Part shown: piece by piece, positions 49,840-61,809 of the stretch | Position numbering within the stretch: the first letter of the stretch is position 1 | How the letters are laid out: each line of letters begins with the position of its first letter | Source: Lamellibrachia columna | Taxonomy: Eukaryota; Annelida; Polychaeta; Sabellida; Siboglinidae | NCBI GenBank assembly: GCA_963662155.1 | Contig: OY759263.1 | Span: 4,392,541 to 4,456,540 of the forward strand | Direction of reading: 5' to 3' | DNA: 64,000 bases | Notes under the pieces: model-generated | Databases searched by the model: none | Told to the model about the DNA's origin: nothing | Seen by the model: only the letters and a program-made list of their open reading frames with translations | Translations under genes and position numbers: made by a program

Positions 49840-51840
49840 TTGTGGCTTGAACAACATGATGATAGCAGGAACCCTGTTCGCACACTAAGACATCCACAAA
49901 CTGACCTGGATTTCCCCAAATGCACGGGAACAAAACCAAGTCGACCAACATATTGATCAAAAGCAAGTGGCGGAGATCATTATTGTATGTCCATGTTAGC
50001 AGAGACGCCGATGTTGGCAGTGATCACCATCTACTCCAGGCAACAATCAAGCTGAAGCTAAGAAGAACAGGCTTATGTAAGCGAATGATTTAATGTACAC
50101 CTCCTGAAAGATGCAACACAAGCTAGAACCTTCAGTCTGATCAAGTACAAGAGAAGTGAGAAATCATCAAGAAAAACATACTTTCAAACCAACAAAGAGA
50201 CACTGGGTACTAAAACTAGGCAACATAAAGAATGTATCAGTGCTATAACATGGGAGCGCATATAAGAAAGAAAACGACTGATAACAGTAATCGGCCAAAC
50301 CAAATGTGAAAGATTGAAAGAAAGACTGCGAATGCAATGCAGTGAGTTGAATAAACTTGTTAAGAAGTCAGTTAGAAGTGATAAAAGGAAGCATTTAGAG
50401 GAACAGCCGCTTCCAGGCAAGAGATGAGCACTGTGTACAAAATAGCGAAGCACATTTGTGGAAACACCATCTACACGGTCAACCCCCAGTCTTGTACAAA
50501 AACGGAAGGCTGCTGACCAATGAAGAGGAGCAAGAACGAAGATGGACAGAACACTTCAATGAAGTGTTAAACAGACCGGATCCGCTACAATCAGCATATA
50601 TCCAGTCTGCAGAAAGAGACCTGGAGATAGAAACTTCACCACCAGAGAAAACAGAGATTAAAGCAGCAATAGCCGCTCTGGGAAACAACAAAGCTCCAGA
50701 AACAAACTCATTATGCACAGAAGTTTCCAAAACCGACTCAGAAACGGCAGCCGAGAGCCTACTCCCCTTCTTTGTGGAGATATGTGAAAAAAGAACTACC
50801 TAATTGCTGGGCACACAGGAGGATAAACAGTGTGATTGGGAGAGCCTTTGGGAAATCCTGAAGGACTATGGAATTCCAGAGAGGCTGGTGAAACTCATCC
50901 AGATCTTCTACAGAAACCTCTCCTGTAGTGTCGGAAACTAGACAACCAAATTCATTGTGAAATCCGGCGAGCGACAAGTTTCTATTCACCATAGCCATCG
51001 ACTGGGCAACAAAAAACATGATCAGCCAACAGCGGACTGGCATAATATGGAACCTTTGCTCTTCACTCGAAGATCTAATATATGCAGTTGACCGCGCTCT
51101 GCCTTCTCACACTCGAGACCAGGTACAGAGAAAAATGAGCAACTGGTCTCTCAGTCAATGCAAAAAAGACAAAAGTATTAACATACAGCAACCTGACACA
51201 GCACCCTATCATGATCAACAATCATTGAATCGAGTACGTCAACAAGTTCATTTACCTGGGCAACATCATCAGTTTCCAAGGAGGTGCAGAAGAAGATGTC
51301 AAAATACGATTGGGAAAAGCTAGGTCAGCATTTGCTAATCTACAGCTGCTATGGAGATCCTCAGTATACTCCCAACAGACCAAACTCACAATCTACCAGA
51401 GCAATGTACTCCCTGTGCTCCTCTACGGCTCAGAGTGCTGGCGCGTGACACAAAAATACACCAATAGACTGTCCAGGTTCCATAACACCTACCTAAGCAA
51501 GATACTGAAAGTGTACTGGCCCGAGACCATCTCCAACACCAGACTCCACCAAGCAACGAAACAACAACACACCTGCCTCACCGTAAAAAAGAGAAGGTGG
51601 ACAAGGCTAGGTTATGTATACAGGATGAACAACGATCTGCCAGAAAAAAACAACGCTAACCTGGAGGCCAGAAGGAAGCAGAAAAAGAGGCAGGCCAAAA
51701 ACAGCGTGGCGACAAACAATTGAAGACGAACTGAAGGCTGCTGGGTTAACATGGGGCACAGCAGCAAGGAAATCCAAGACAGAGGGGTGTGGCGAGATCT
51801 TGTGCGAGCATTATGTGCCACACGGCATGAAGTGGATAAG
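49840..51840 (+). mobile_element. Non-LTR retrotransposon remnant (endonuclease C-terminus to ORF2 end)
   Basis: In order along the plus strand, with frameshifts: an AP-endonuclease tail (MIAGTLFAH, DIHKLTWISPNAREQNQVD, VGSDHHLL-type end), a linker (RLLTNEEEQERRWTEHFNEV), RT blocks (IKAAIAALGNNKAPETN, ILKDYGIPERLVKLIQIFYR) and the C-terminal region (LPVLLYGSECWRVTQKYTN, ISNTRLHQATKQQ, KKRRWTRLGYVYRMNND). The catalytic FADD region is not visible, so an internal part is lost. It lies wholly between the two arms of the long inverted repeat. Related C-terminal sequence, in minus orientation, occurs at 59120-59850. Confidence 0.75.
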
Positions 51841-51879
51841 TAAGTAGTAACTAATTTTATAGTGACCGAACTACTTTAG

Positions 51880-52075
51880 GGTTACATATAAAAATAAAAT
51901 AATATTTTATGAACCGGAAAATTTTCCGGTTCAATAATCTCTGTGGTGCGGCACCACCATAATCCTAATTAGTTATTCCACCAGATGGCGACAACTTAAC
52001 CCTAGTTACCACGACCATAACCCTAACGAGTAATTACACACCAGGTCGCCACCTTAACCTAACTGCTTCATTACG
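51880..52075. repeat. Right arm of the long inverted repeat
   Basis: Inverse of 49453-49760: TGAACCGGAAAATTTTCCGG, ATTCCACCAGATGGCGACAA, CAGGTCGCCACCTTAACCTA and ACTGCTTCATTA. Similarity is high but imperfect, and the TA tract of the left arm is absent. Confidence 0.7.
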
Positions 52076-52315
52076 TATCCGCTGGGTGCCGTTATGTTGT
52101 TTGGAAGTTGCGTCACTTCGGAACTCACGTGGCTGTTATGACCGCCCGGACTTGAACCATCGAAAAGATGGCCACTACACAGACGCTTCCTTGACATGTG
52201 ATTTTCTTACATTGTTTGGACTAGATCGTTTCTCGAGCATAACATGTTGTGTGTCGATACGTCGAGGAGTTGGTCGAAAGTTTCTGAGATGAACACTTGT
52301 GAATTGAAAGTTTGT

Positions 52316-52388
52316 ATGTGTGTATGTATGTATGTATGTATGTATGGATGGATGGATGGATGGATGGATGGATGGATGGATGCATGTA
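52316..52388. repeat. (TATG)n/(GGAT)n microsatellite
   Basis: About six TATG units followed by nine GGAT units. Confidence 0.95.
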
Positions 52389-52544
52389 TGGACGGAAGTC
52401 TGTTAGTTGTTTTGCTACTTCGTTGTCTTGTTAGCTCGCTATTTCATTACCTCGCTGCCTTGCTGCCTCGGTTCCTCGGTGGTTCACTGGATGGCTGTCT
52501 TGTTGCTTCACCGCTTCTTTGTCTCGTTGCCTCAGAATTTGTAA

Positions 52545-52690
52545 GTTGAAAGTGTGTAACATGAAATTTGTAAGTTGAACGTTTGTGAGTTGGACGTCTG
52601 TAACATGAACGTTTATAACATGAACGTTTGCAGGTTTGAAATCGGTAAGTTGATACGACATGGGTAAGTTGGTAAGACACGGATAAGTTT
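52545..52690. repeat. Short imperfect tandem repeats
   Basis: Phrases TGTAAGTTGAA and GTAACATGAACGTTT recur with 15-20 bp spacing. No coding sense. Confidence 0.6.
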
Positions 52691-53780
52691 TTGCATTATT
52701 TACTCCCTTTAAAAAAAAAATTACAGGTCACCATCAAGCACGGCCTTTGCCAAGTTCTGACAGTGGTGTATATTTTCAATAGGTTGGCTAGCATTGTTCA
52801 TATCGCAAAGCATGAAGACTTCTATGTCTTTACTATAGACGTAGCTGCCTTCTTTATAGCCACGCCACCAACAAACGTTCGTATGCTCGCAGATTTGAGT
52901 TCAACATGTTTAGCTATTGTTGTATAGGGCTTTTTTGTCTGGTTAGTTTGTCCACTTGACTTCTAAATATATTTCGTTCTGCCTCGATCTCTTCTTTCTA
53001 TGAGATACGTTTCTTGCGCCATGTCGCTGCACAACTACATTGTTTTAAAGCCCTCCGTCGTAGCTATAGGGTTGCAACTTCCTCATTTGGTAAGTTGCAC
53101 AAACCTTTTTGTTCTTTCACACATAATGATGCGAGTTCTTCGTATGTGATTTGTGTCATGCGCGTATGGCCAAGTGTGTATGTTTGGTTTAAGTGTAGCA
53201 ATTTCGTGTGGTGGCGTCTCGGTGGCCCTTTTCCTGTACAGTATCGCTGAAACAGACCATATACTTTACTAACCGTTGATGTTGCCACCATGTTCAATGT
53301 ATGTATGTTTGTATTTCACTGTGAGAGTTAACGTAGCACACTAGTTAAATTTACAAAGACCGGTGTTTTTTTTACCATTTCACTGAAATAGATCATATAT
53401 GTTTACAGACATACACAGCAGTCAAAATTAATTATATGTTATGATTCACTTCAATGATGGTAAACCCTTTCTAGGTAACTGCTTTGTTTTTGTACCTGTT
53501 ATTCAAGCCGCATCAAGTCGACGACTTCGGGTTCCTGCGAATAGAAGGAAGTCGGTTTGGAAGGTCGACTACTGGTGAATTGACAGATCAATTGACTGGT
53601 CGGTTCATCTTCATTGCTTTCTACTACGACTTCGGGTTCCGCTAAACAGAAGGAAGTCGACTCCTGGCAGGGCGTTTTTTTTAAAGAATTTTCAATGTCC
53701 TAAAAGGGCACTCCAAATGGTTAAAAAGGGCAGCTTACGCATTATTAATGATTATTTACATAACCCTTAGGAATGTATAA
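52691..53780. other. Intergenic DNA with a duplicated CGACTTCGGGTTC block
   Basis: The block CGACTTCGGGTTCC...AGAAGGAAGTCG occurs twice (about 53520 and 53630), and its GACTGGTCGGTTC neighbour recurs at about 57590. No gene recognised. Confidence 0.4.
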
Positions 53781-53784
53781 AAAA

Positions 53785-53892
<108 letters not shown>

Positions 53893-54026
53893 AGTATCTT
53901 TTTATCCATATGATTGCACATATATCCCAGAATTATTTTTATTACAAACACATGCAGTAGTTAGAGAAACATGACACGTCTCTAGCAACTTGCAAGTCAG
54001 TACGTATGACAGTCGTCTCAATTTTA

Positions 54027-56101
54027 CTAGAAGAGCCCCGTTTCGCGGGTGAATTTTCTAACGAATTCACGCTGCCCGTAGATATCCCAATCTGGAGCCC
54101 CGCATCTTCTGGTCTTCTCCGGGAATTTTACGACAGCGGGTCGAGGGTCAAAGTAGGCGGTGTCCACACCATTCAGTGCTACCATGAGGCGGGCGTTTCT
54201 CGTGTCCTCACCCATGCTGGTGTGGTGATTGTCGACAACGAGGTTGTGGTGGCTCACGATCCTTTCGGTCTGCATAGAGTGTGGACGCATGTAAGCCAGA
54301 GATGCCAACACCTTCTGAACCGAACCTGTGGTGACTGGCAGAAATTGCCGCAATCTGACAATCATCTTACAACCGAGATCACAGCCATCAGGCAGGAACG
54401 GCACATTCATCATGTTCTCCCATTGCTTGGCTGCTCCGTCCGAAAAGTTAGATGCTTCGTCTGGAAAAAGACGCCAGACGACGCTCACGTCATGCTCAAC
54501 GAATGATCCCAGGTTGCGTGATATCACCAACCCCTTCATGTCTTTGATGACGTCCTCCTGCTCCGGGTGGATGCGTTCAGAGAGGTATTCGTGGGATGCT
54601 TGCGCGACCTCCAGCCTGATTGCTCGTGCATTACGGCGGTTCGTACAAACGAACTGGTGGTTCGACTTTTGCTGTGTTAGGTCCTCACTGGTGCTATCGG
54701 TTGGGCAACTCTCTTTCTCCTCTCTTCTTCCCGGGAATGGTCCATCCATCATCAATCTCAACTTCTTGACGGCAGCGCCAGTCACAGTGAGAAGATCGCT
54801 GATGAACAAATCACTCCTTTGCAACTTCTTCTGGAGTGTTTCAAATATCTCCAGGATGTCGCTCATCAGTGAACACACTCGTTACGCTACCATCACTGTT
54901 AGCCATCCGTCCACTTACAAACTTGTGGTCCAACATTTGCCTGTCACAGCTGCCATCAATCTGCACAATGAGGACTGTGCATCGGTTGAACATTTGAGAC
55001 AGACGCACTTTCTCTATTTCGTATATGACATCCAGCATCTGCTTGTAGTAGTTCGTAGATCCCTGTAGTGTAGGTCGCTAGACGCGGGCGTGAATGGAAC
55101 AAATTCCACATCTGCGCCATTTTGTCGCACAGCGGCCAACAGATGGTCCGACGCCAAACAAGCCAGAGATCGCATCGGCCACGATCGGGCGGAGACCGCT
55201 CCGATTAGACAGTCGTTGTAGACGTCAACGGCCATTCGCAGAAGCATCGCAAAAACAGTTTTATTGTAAGCAGTGAGTGCGCGTAGCCATGGATGCGACG
55301 TTGTGCACTCTTCCCAGGCTTCGTCCATCTTCTTCTTGTTTGTTGCTGCTATGTGCGGTTCAGAGGTCATATGGTTAATGACCCTTTCTAGCCTATCACT
55401 ACAATCCTCCCTGACGCCGCTTGCGATTACTATAGTGCCATTTTTAGAACTTTTCTTTGCCATCTCCTCATACTCCTGACATGTTGTGCATAGAATGTGA
55501 GCCCTTGTTCGGCCACATTTCTTTGCCGAAAATGAGCGAAGCTCGGGGAATTTGTTTACAACATCTATATAATAGTTAACGGAATTCCTTTGTACGTCGG
55601 TGTGCGGGAACTTGACGGTCTCTGGCCTGAAGTTGCGTTGTCGGTTTCCTGAACAGGTGTCTGGGTAAGGTGGTGATCTTTGTCACCAGGAGTGTGGTCA
55701 AGTGGGATGGCAGTGGACGGATCATGGCTGCTTGATGAACTGGCCATCGGGCGAGAACACGACGAAGGCAGTATCTCTGTGACTGGTGGTACACTTTTAT
55801 CTTTGGGAGTGTCATCAGATGTGATGGCAGTGGACGGGTCATGGCTGCTTGATGAACTGGTACTCGGGCGAGAGCACGACGAAGGCAGAATCTCTATTAC
55901 TGGTGGTACACCTTTGTCTTTGGGAGTGTCATCAGATGTGATGGCAGCGGACGGATCATAGTTCCCTGGCGGCATTGTGGGTATTTTTGGTAATGAGTCA
56001 TTGAGGCTGCGTCAAAAAATTGTGTCTAGGCGATGTCATTTTGCGGCAGATTTCTGTAGCTCTTCTTGTTTTCGTTTTGCATTTCTGTCTCTCTTAGGCA
56101 T
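54027..56101 (-). pseudogene. hAT-family transposase gene, frameshifted and internally deleted
   Basis: Minus strand. A start at 56101 gives MPKRDRNAKRKQEELQKSAA and a stop. Then comes a Ser/Pro/Thr-rich spacer (55565-55975) of 39-residue repeats, next NKFPELRSFSAKKCG, TCQEYEEMAKKSS and INHMTSEPHIAA (zinc-finger-like Cys/His spacing), then YKQMLDVIYEIEKVRLSQM and TVLIVQIDGSCDRQMLDHKF in another frame (54841-55060). The last part (54027-54878) ends with MRPHSMQTERIVSHHNLVVD and TSMGEDTRNARLMVALNG, the pattern of a hAT C-terminal dimerisation domain. At least three frame changes occur, and the region between the middle and C-terminal parts is too short for a full catalytic domain. Hence inactive. 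The family call comes from the dimerisation motif and resemblance to KIAA1586/ZNF862-like domesticated relatives. Confidence 0.7.
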
Positions 56102-57480
56102 GACTGGCAGGATATCGACCTGGACAAATTAGATGGTTAAATGTAATAACTAACTCAGGAAAAGCATGTCTATTTGAAACACTTTTATAGTGGAATTACA
56201 ATGCGAGCGGCGAAATGCTCTATACTCTAGACATAAATATACTGAAGATATAGGTCTATGGCAGAAAATAGAGTAATACAAAACATGCATACCACGTCTA
56301 TCAATCAAATGGTTGGCTAAGTACATAACAAAGCAAAATATAGAAAATACGTACTTCCAAAACTGACATGTGCAAATGTTGATTACATTTTATGTTAATA
56401 TGTGGACCACCAACTTTTGAGTAACAATTTTCCAAAGTTGAAGTCCCTGCTGACCGCCAATTTTCCATCTCACATGTAGACCACTATCAACTACTCATAC
56501 ATTTTAAAATTTATTTTTTAGTATGCATACAATATGCTTCTGCTTCTTGAGTTACCATGCTTAAAATTTCGATTCCTCAAAGATGCGAAGAATGAATTGG
56601 CTAGGTTACTGCCTCAATAAAAATCTACCCTGACAGGTTTATGGCTGTTCTGATTTTTGTATCATCTTAACTACAAGAGAGATCATTATTAAAATGTGAT
56701 TATTTTGTGATATTTGTTAACGTTTCCAATTGCTTTCGTTGGACAATTGGACAATTGGACAATTTCGCGGCCAGGAAACCGGTTTATGTTAACAGCTATT
56801 TCAACATCACTGACACTGTAAAGAACTGGATTGCACGCGGCTCAATCGTGTAAAATGTGATGGCGGGTCTTGTTGAATCATACACAATTTAAACAAACAG
56901 TAACATGCAGGTACACATATTTACATATACATAATCATTAGCTATTCTAGCACCGGAACACTGACGTCATAAGTAAACACTGCTATGGCTATGGTATGGC
57001 TAGCCATAGCACGTTTTCAGTTCTTCGCATGAACTGTATGAAGAAGCCATTCAGCAATACGTCACTGTTATTGCTATGATGCTATTACATTCCTCACTTC
57101 CTGTCGTATGCATTAACATAAACACACCATAACTCGGGTACTACTGCCTATGTCCATGATATTGCCATTATTCTTCGACTTTCGAGTCGAAAGTAAACCT
57201 CACCATTCGAGACGCATCGAACATGAAAATGGTAACATGAAAATAGTAACCTGGCATCTAGTTATGGAACAGGAAATATAAAGCCTTTTTTGAAAATGCA
57301 AGATTCCCCTCTGAGCCATATCAATAAATTGATCTGTTGTAGACATATTGCCCTTCTTTAACTTTGGTACTTTCTTGATTTTGCCACCAATGAAAATTAA
57401 CTAAATCACACTAACAAAAAGAATACAAATTATGACCTACATTAATACAAGGGGCTGGTTAAGGAGAATGGGGGCTCGCA
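56102..57480. other. AT-rich intergenic DNA, nothing recognised
   Basis: No open frame with coding character, RNA gene or repeat array found. The 5' end of the hAT element would fall in the first part, but I could not identify its terminal inverted repeat. Confidence 0.4.
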
Positions 57481-57779
57481 TTGGGGGGGGGCAAGTTGGT
57501 TTGACTGGTGGGAGGGGCAAATGAAAGGGCTGGGGGGCATTGCCCCCCCCCACTTTGTATGTTAAAAAACGCCCTGACTGCTGGTCATTTGACTGGTCGG
57601 TTCGTGTTCTTTGCTTTCGATCGCAGCTCGAGTAAGGCAGAAAGTTGTCTTCGATGGCGTGTCACGAATGGCGATGAGCTCATCGCTACCACCGCACTTA
57701 TGTACTATTCGACAACCTTCCAAAATATGTTCAGACAAGTCTGAAAACCACGGGATCATATCTACTACATGACAAGTCG

Positions 57780-58430
57780 CTAAGTACCCTACTTGGAAGG
57801 CATAGTTAAGTTATTGAATATTTGAAAAAATAGGAGCGCTACTCGGAAGAAATACGGTTCAAGTTACTGAATATTCGGTCGCTAGAGGCACTACTTGAAT
57901 GGGATATGGTGTTGTTGAAGTTATTGCCTACATGATCGGTACGGGCACTGCTTGAAAGGGATATGGGTGAAATTATTGCATATTCGGTCGTTAGATGTGT
58001 GAAAGGGAAACAGGTCAAGCTATTACATACATTCTCCCTAGACGTACTGCTTGAAAGGAATATGGATGAAGTTATTTGCATATTTGGTCGGTTCGAGGCG
58101 CGACTTGGAAAGAAAACTAATTGAAGTTATTGCATATTAAATATGCAATTTTGGTCACTAGGAGGTAGTTGTCAAGAAGGGTAATAAGTCAAGTTAGCGC
58201 ATAGTTGGTCGTTAGAACAATGATTTGACACAATATTTGGTCAAGTAAGTACACACATACTCATTAAATGCGCTACTTGGAAGGGAAATAGGTCGAGTAA
58301 GTATCTATTCGAACGCTAGGAGGTAGTTGTGGAGAAGGAAAATAGGTCAAGTTAGTGTACATAGGGTTTCTGGAGAGAACGATTGGAAGAAATGTAGGTC
58401 AAGTTAGTAAATACATATACACTAGTGGCG
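57780..58430. repeat. Old, degenerate tandem repeat with period about 60 bp
   Basis: Roughly 11 diverged units share the order TCAAGTTATTGCATATTCGG, TCGCTAGAGGCG.TACTTG and GAAGGGAAATAGG. Divergence between neighbours is far higher than in the other minisatellites of the window. It is followed by a (TATG)n tract at 58442-58580. Confidence 0.7.
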
Positions 58431-58441
58431 CTAGGGAAGTT

Positions 58442-58580
58442 ACAACTTACATGTATGTAGGCATGTATGTATGTAGGTATGTTGGTGTGGAGGTATGTAG
58501 GTATGTAGCATGTATGTATGTACGATTGTATGTAGACATATATGTATGTATGTAAATATGTATGTAAGTATGTTTGTGTC
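58442..58580. repeat. (TATG)n-rich simple repeat
   Basis: Imperfect GTATG/TATG units. Frames of Tyr, Met and Val across it are artefacts. Confidence 0.9.
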
Positions 58581-58894
58581 GGTAGAGGCACTTCTTGGAA
58601 AGAATGTTGTGTGATAAAATACATATAAAAGCAGTACTTACTTAGCGTGAAAACGTTTCTGCATGGTTAAATACCTGGATAAATACGACAAAATTACTAA
58701 AGCAAGGTGGCAAGTTAAAGAAAATTACGGTTAAATGCAAAAAAAATTATATACAAGCGATACCTACATAGCGTGGAATAGTTTCTGCGTAGTCTTTTTA
58801 GATAGGTAAATGCAATAAAGCAAAAGAAAAAATTCAAATAAGCCGTCACATGCATAAATAGTCACTGACCCTATTGCACTGAAAATTTGTTTTT

Positions 58895-59850
58895 TTCGAC
58901 GTTTCATTTTACAAAATTTAGAATTTCACACGCTAGCATACACTTCTACTAAAATGGACACACGTGCTGGGTGAAAACAGACGTCTTTAATATGCAAAAT
59001 ATAGGAAGTCACGTTGCGTATGTGCAACTGGAAGGTCCACCAGGTGTTGTGGGGCGTTGTTTTTACAATTATAAAAAATGTTGCAATGTATTTCATCTGA
59101 CTAACTTACTTTCTTAGTCCTCTTTGCTCAAGGTAGAGCATAGGGCCGAAACGACTCTTTTCAAACGCACTCTGTTATTTGCTGCTTTCTTCATTTCTGT
59201 CCAGGTGGTTCCATGTTTCTTTACTTCCTCGGCAATTGATCTCCTCCAAGTAGTTTTGGTTCTGCCTTTTTTTCTTTTCCTTGTGGATTCCAGTGTAAGG
59301 CCTGTCTTCTGACATTGTTGGTTTGTTTTCGGAGGGTGTGTCCTATCCATGTACATTTTCTTCTTGCAATCTCTCTCCTGATGTGTTGGTCTGTCCTCCT
59401 CCAGATTTCTTTGTTTGTGGTTTTATCTTGCCATTTGGTTTTCAGGATGTATTTTTGACATTTGTTAATGAATATTTGTAGCATTCAAGTTGTTGTCATG
59501 GTTACACTCCGTGTCTCAGAGCCATATAGCAGCACACTTTTCACATTGGTGTTGAAGATTCTGAACTTGTTCCGTGTTGAGAAATATGATGTGTTCCACA
59601 CTGTCTTTAAAATGCTGAATGCATGCTTGGCCTATCCAATACTGTTTTCGACATCTTCATCTGTTCCTCTTTGTCTGTCACTACTCTTTCTAGATAGGTG
59701 AATGTATCTATATCTTTTCCCTTCAGCTGTACCTTAGCTTGTTGTGTAGTGTGTACCTCTAGTAGTTTTGTTTTCTGTATGTTTATTTTCAGGCCTGTCT
59801 TTTCTACTTCCTGCGTCAATTTGCTGGACTTCTTTTGCATTTGTTTGTGA
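58895..59850 (-). mobile_element. LINE 3' end with 3' UTR, minus strand
   Basis: 59120-59850 on the minus strand encodes, over several frames, the C-terminus of a non-LTR ORF2: KTGLKINIQKTKLLEVHT, KDIDTFTYLERVVTDKEEQ, ILKTKWQDKTTNKEIWRRT, RRKCTWIGHTLRKQ and ending ALCSTLSKED. 58895-59115 is its 3' UTR, which recurs at 60335-60535. It is of the same broad clade as 49840-51840 and homologous to 18110-18730. The 5' part is missing, as expected for 5'-truncated LINE insertions. Confidence 0.7.
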
Positions 59851-60099
59851 GTATGTGATAGTCGTCTGCAAAATCTAGATCATCCAACTGTTTAGTGAAT
59901 GTCCACTGAATGTAATTTTGGCCCTACTTTACAGTCTCTCCCATTACCCAGTATATCACCATGATAAAAACGAATGGTGATAGGATGCACCTTTCGCCTA
60001 AGGGGTAGCAATTTTGTATCATGGTGACTTTTTTGTACGTTTTTTCACTGAAATAGGACACACCCGAGATGTCGCCTCTTCAGGAAGCATTTTGTATTT

Positions 60100-60535
60100 T
60101 TTTACGTTTCATTTTACAAAGTTTAGAATTTCACACACTAGCATACCCTTCTACTAAAATTAAAGAAGTAACATTGCGCATGCGCAAACAACAGTATCAC
60201 CGAAAACCACCAGTGGTTCTAAGGGTAGCAGATTCGAGTTAGGGTACAAGACCAGTGCTTTTTTACTATGTCTAAAACAGGTCGTACACGTTTTCCCTAG
60301 ATGTCGCCGTTTCGGGAAGAGGATGGTTGCGCATGCGCAATGGACACACGTGCTGGGTGAAAACAGACGTTTTAATATGCAAAATATAGGAAGTCACGTT
60401 GCGTAAGTGCAACTGGAAGGTCCACCAGGTGTTTTGGGACGTTGTTTTTACAATTATAAACAAATGTTGCAATGTATTTCGCCTGACTAACTTACTTACT
60501 TAGACCTCTTCGCTCAATGTAGAACAAAGGAAAAT
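60100..60535 (-). mobile_element. Second copy of the LINE 3' UTR and last codons
   Basis: 60335-60535 repeats 58955-59150 almost base for base: GGACACACGTGCTGGGTGAA, GTCACGTTGCGTA.GTGCAAC, TGGAAGGTCCACCAGGTGTT, and the terminal CTCTTCGCTCAA.GTAGA. 60107-60170 repeats 58897-58960. It is a very short 5'-truncated insertion or a local duplication, in the same orientation. Confidence 0.65.
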
Positions 60536-61130
60536 AAGCAAGTGGCGAAAATTGACGTTTTTAGTAAATTAGTTAGGCTATTAAATTAGTTAGGCTAGTA
60601 AACGTTAGAGGCGTTGTTTTCCTAATAGTAGTTAATAGACTAGTCGTCAGGGCCGTTACCATTACCAAAACCGATACCCGTTTGCTTGTTTGTTTGTTTG
60701 CTCGTATTTTACTAGGAGCGTTTGTGAATTAATGGAGCATTTGTAAATTAAATTTACAAAGACCAATGATACCATTTCACTGAAACTGAATATACATGTA
60801 TATATGTCTATCTAACTGTCTGTTTGGCTTAAAGGTAGCCATTTCGTGTGACGGTATCTCCGATGCCTGTTTCTGCTGTTTTTTCGCTGGCGGTAGCTGG
60901 TGCCACCTATGGTGGCGACACATTGCGAATACTAGATGTACTAATATTTCAACAACTGTCCATCAGGGGCGCTAGTGGTAGCAACACATCTACGGTGGTG
61001 ACACCTTGTGGATAGAAGTAGTTATAAAACTATAATATAGGTGGCGCTATTGGCGCGCATAAAAACAGTTGCGTCACTACTACCTGGCGAGTGGAAGCTG
61101 GTGTTACCACCTACGATGGCGCCGCCTGGT
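60536..61130. other. Intergenic DNA with scattered GGTGGCG motifs
   Basis: No gene. Phrases such as GGTGGCGACAC, GGTGGTGACACC and GGTGGCGCTATTGGCGCGC recur irregularly between 60900 and 61130. Confidence 0.4.
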
Positions 61131-61149
61131 GGATGGCACCAGAACTAAG

Positions 61150-61725
61150 GTGGCCCCGAGCACCACAACCATAAATCGTAAAGACACGCCTACCACTGTC
61201 GTGCGATTCTCTGGTAGAGCGATGTGTTGTCTTCTGCATGCAGTTGCTTTCACGATATTTCTCTCCGTAGTCTGTACGGCCTTCTCAGCTAATCCATTGG
61301 ATTGCGAGTATCGGGGACTTCAGGTCGAATTTACGAATCCCCATGTCTTGGCGAATTGCGCGAACTATGTGCAGACGAATTGAGGTCCGTTATCAGTAGC
61401 GACCCTCTCTGGGATACCGTGCCTGGCAAAGATTCTTTTCGTCTTTATGATGAACTATCTTTTTTTCTTTTTTCGGATGTTTCAACATGGACTCTTTTTG
61501 CGTCGCCCACTCACCTCTGATAAATATCTCGATATTCGTGTTGAGGCGGGGCCAGGAAACAACATATCTTGCACGTTGCTTGGTATTCCCCATTCCGAAA
61601 TGTCCGATGTGTAACTGCTGTAGTATCTCTTGCTGCTGGTCTGGGGGTATCACGATACAATTACCCTTGATGACGAAGGCTGATGACTCGTTCGGGCTTA
61701 TCCCGCTTCTGACAAGCACTGAAAT
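61150..61725 (-). pseudogene. Ty3/gypsy-type retrotransposon integrase remnant
   Basis: On the minus strand 61560-61725 reads NCIVIPPDQQQEILQQLHIG then HFGMGNTKQRARYVVSWP and LNTNIEIF, matching the zinc-binding (HHCC) region that opens gypsy-type integrases, with the expected His spacing but the Cys pair lost. After a frameshift, weaker matches to the catalytic core follow at about 61150-61440, including a short DNGPQF-like stretch and a QSNGLAEKAVQT stretch. There is no LTR, RT or protease nearby. It is truncated and interrupted, and abuts the CR1-like LINE. Confidence 0.6.
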
Positions 61726-61809
61726 TAAGTACCCATTAAGGTTTTCTGCCGTTGAAATACCCTGTGATATTATATTTCCAGCACTGTCTTCTAGTGGTCC
61801 AACCTAGTC

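Noticed and set aside
52691..52927. Plus-strand 78-codon frame with an AG-bounded start that looked exon-like
   Set aside because: Hydrophobic but without a recognisable family, matching exon or convincing donor.
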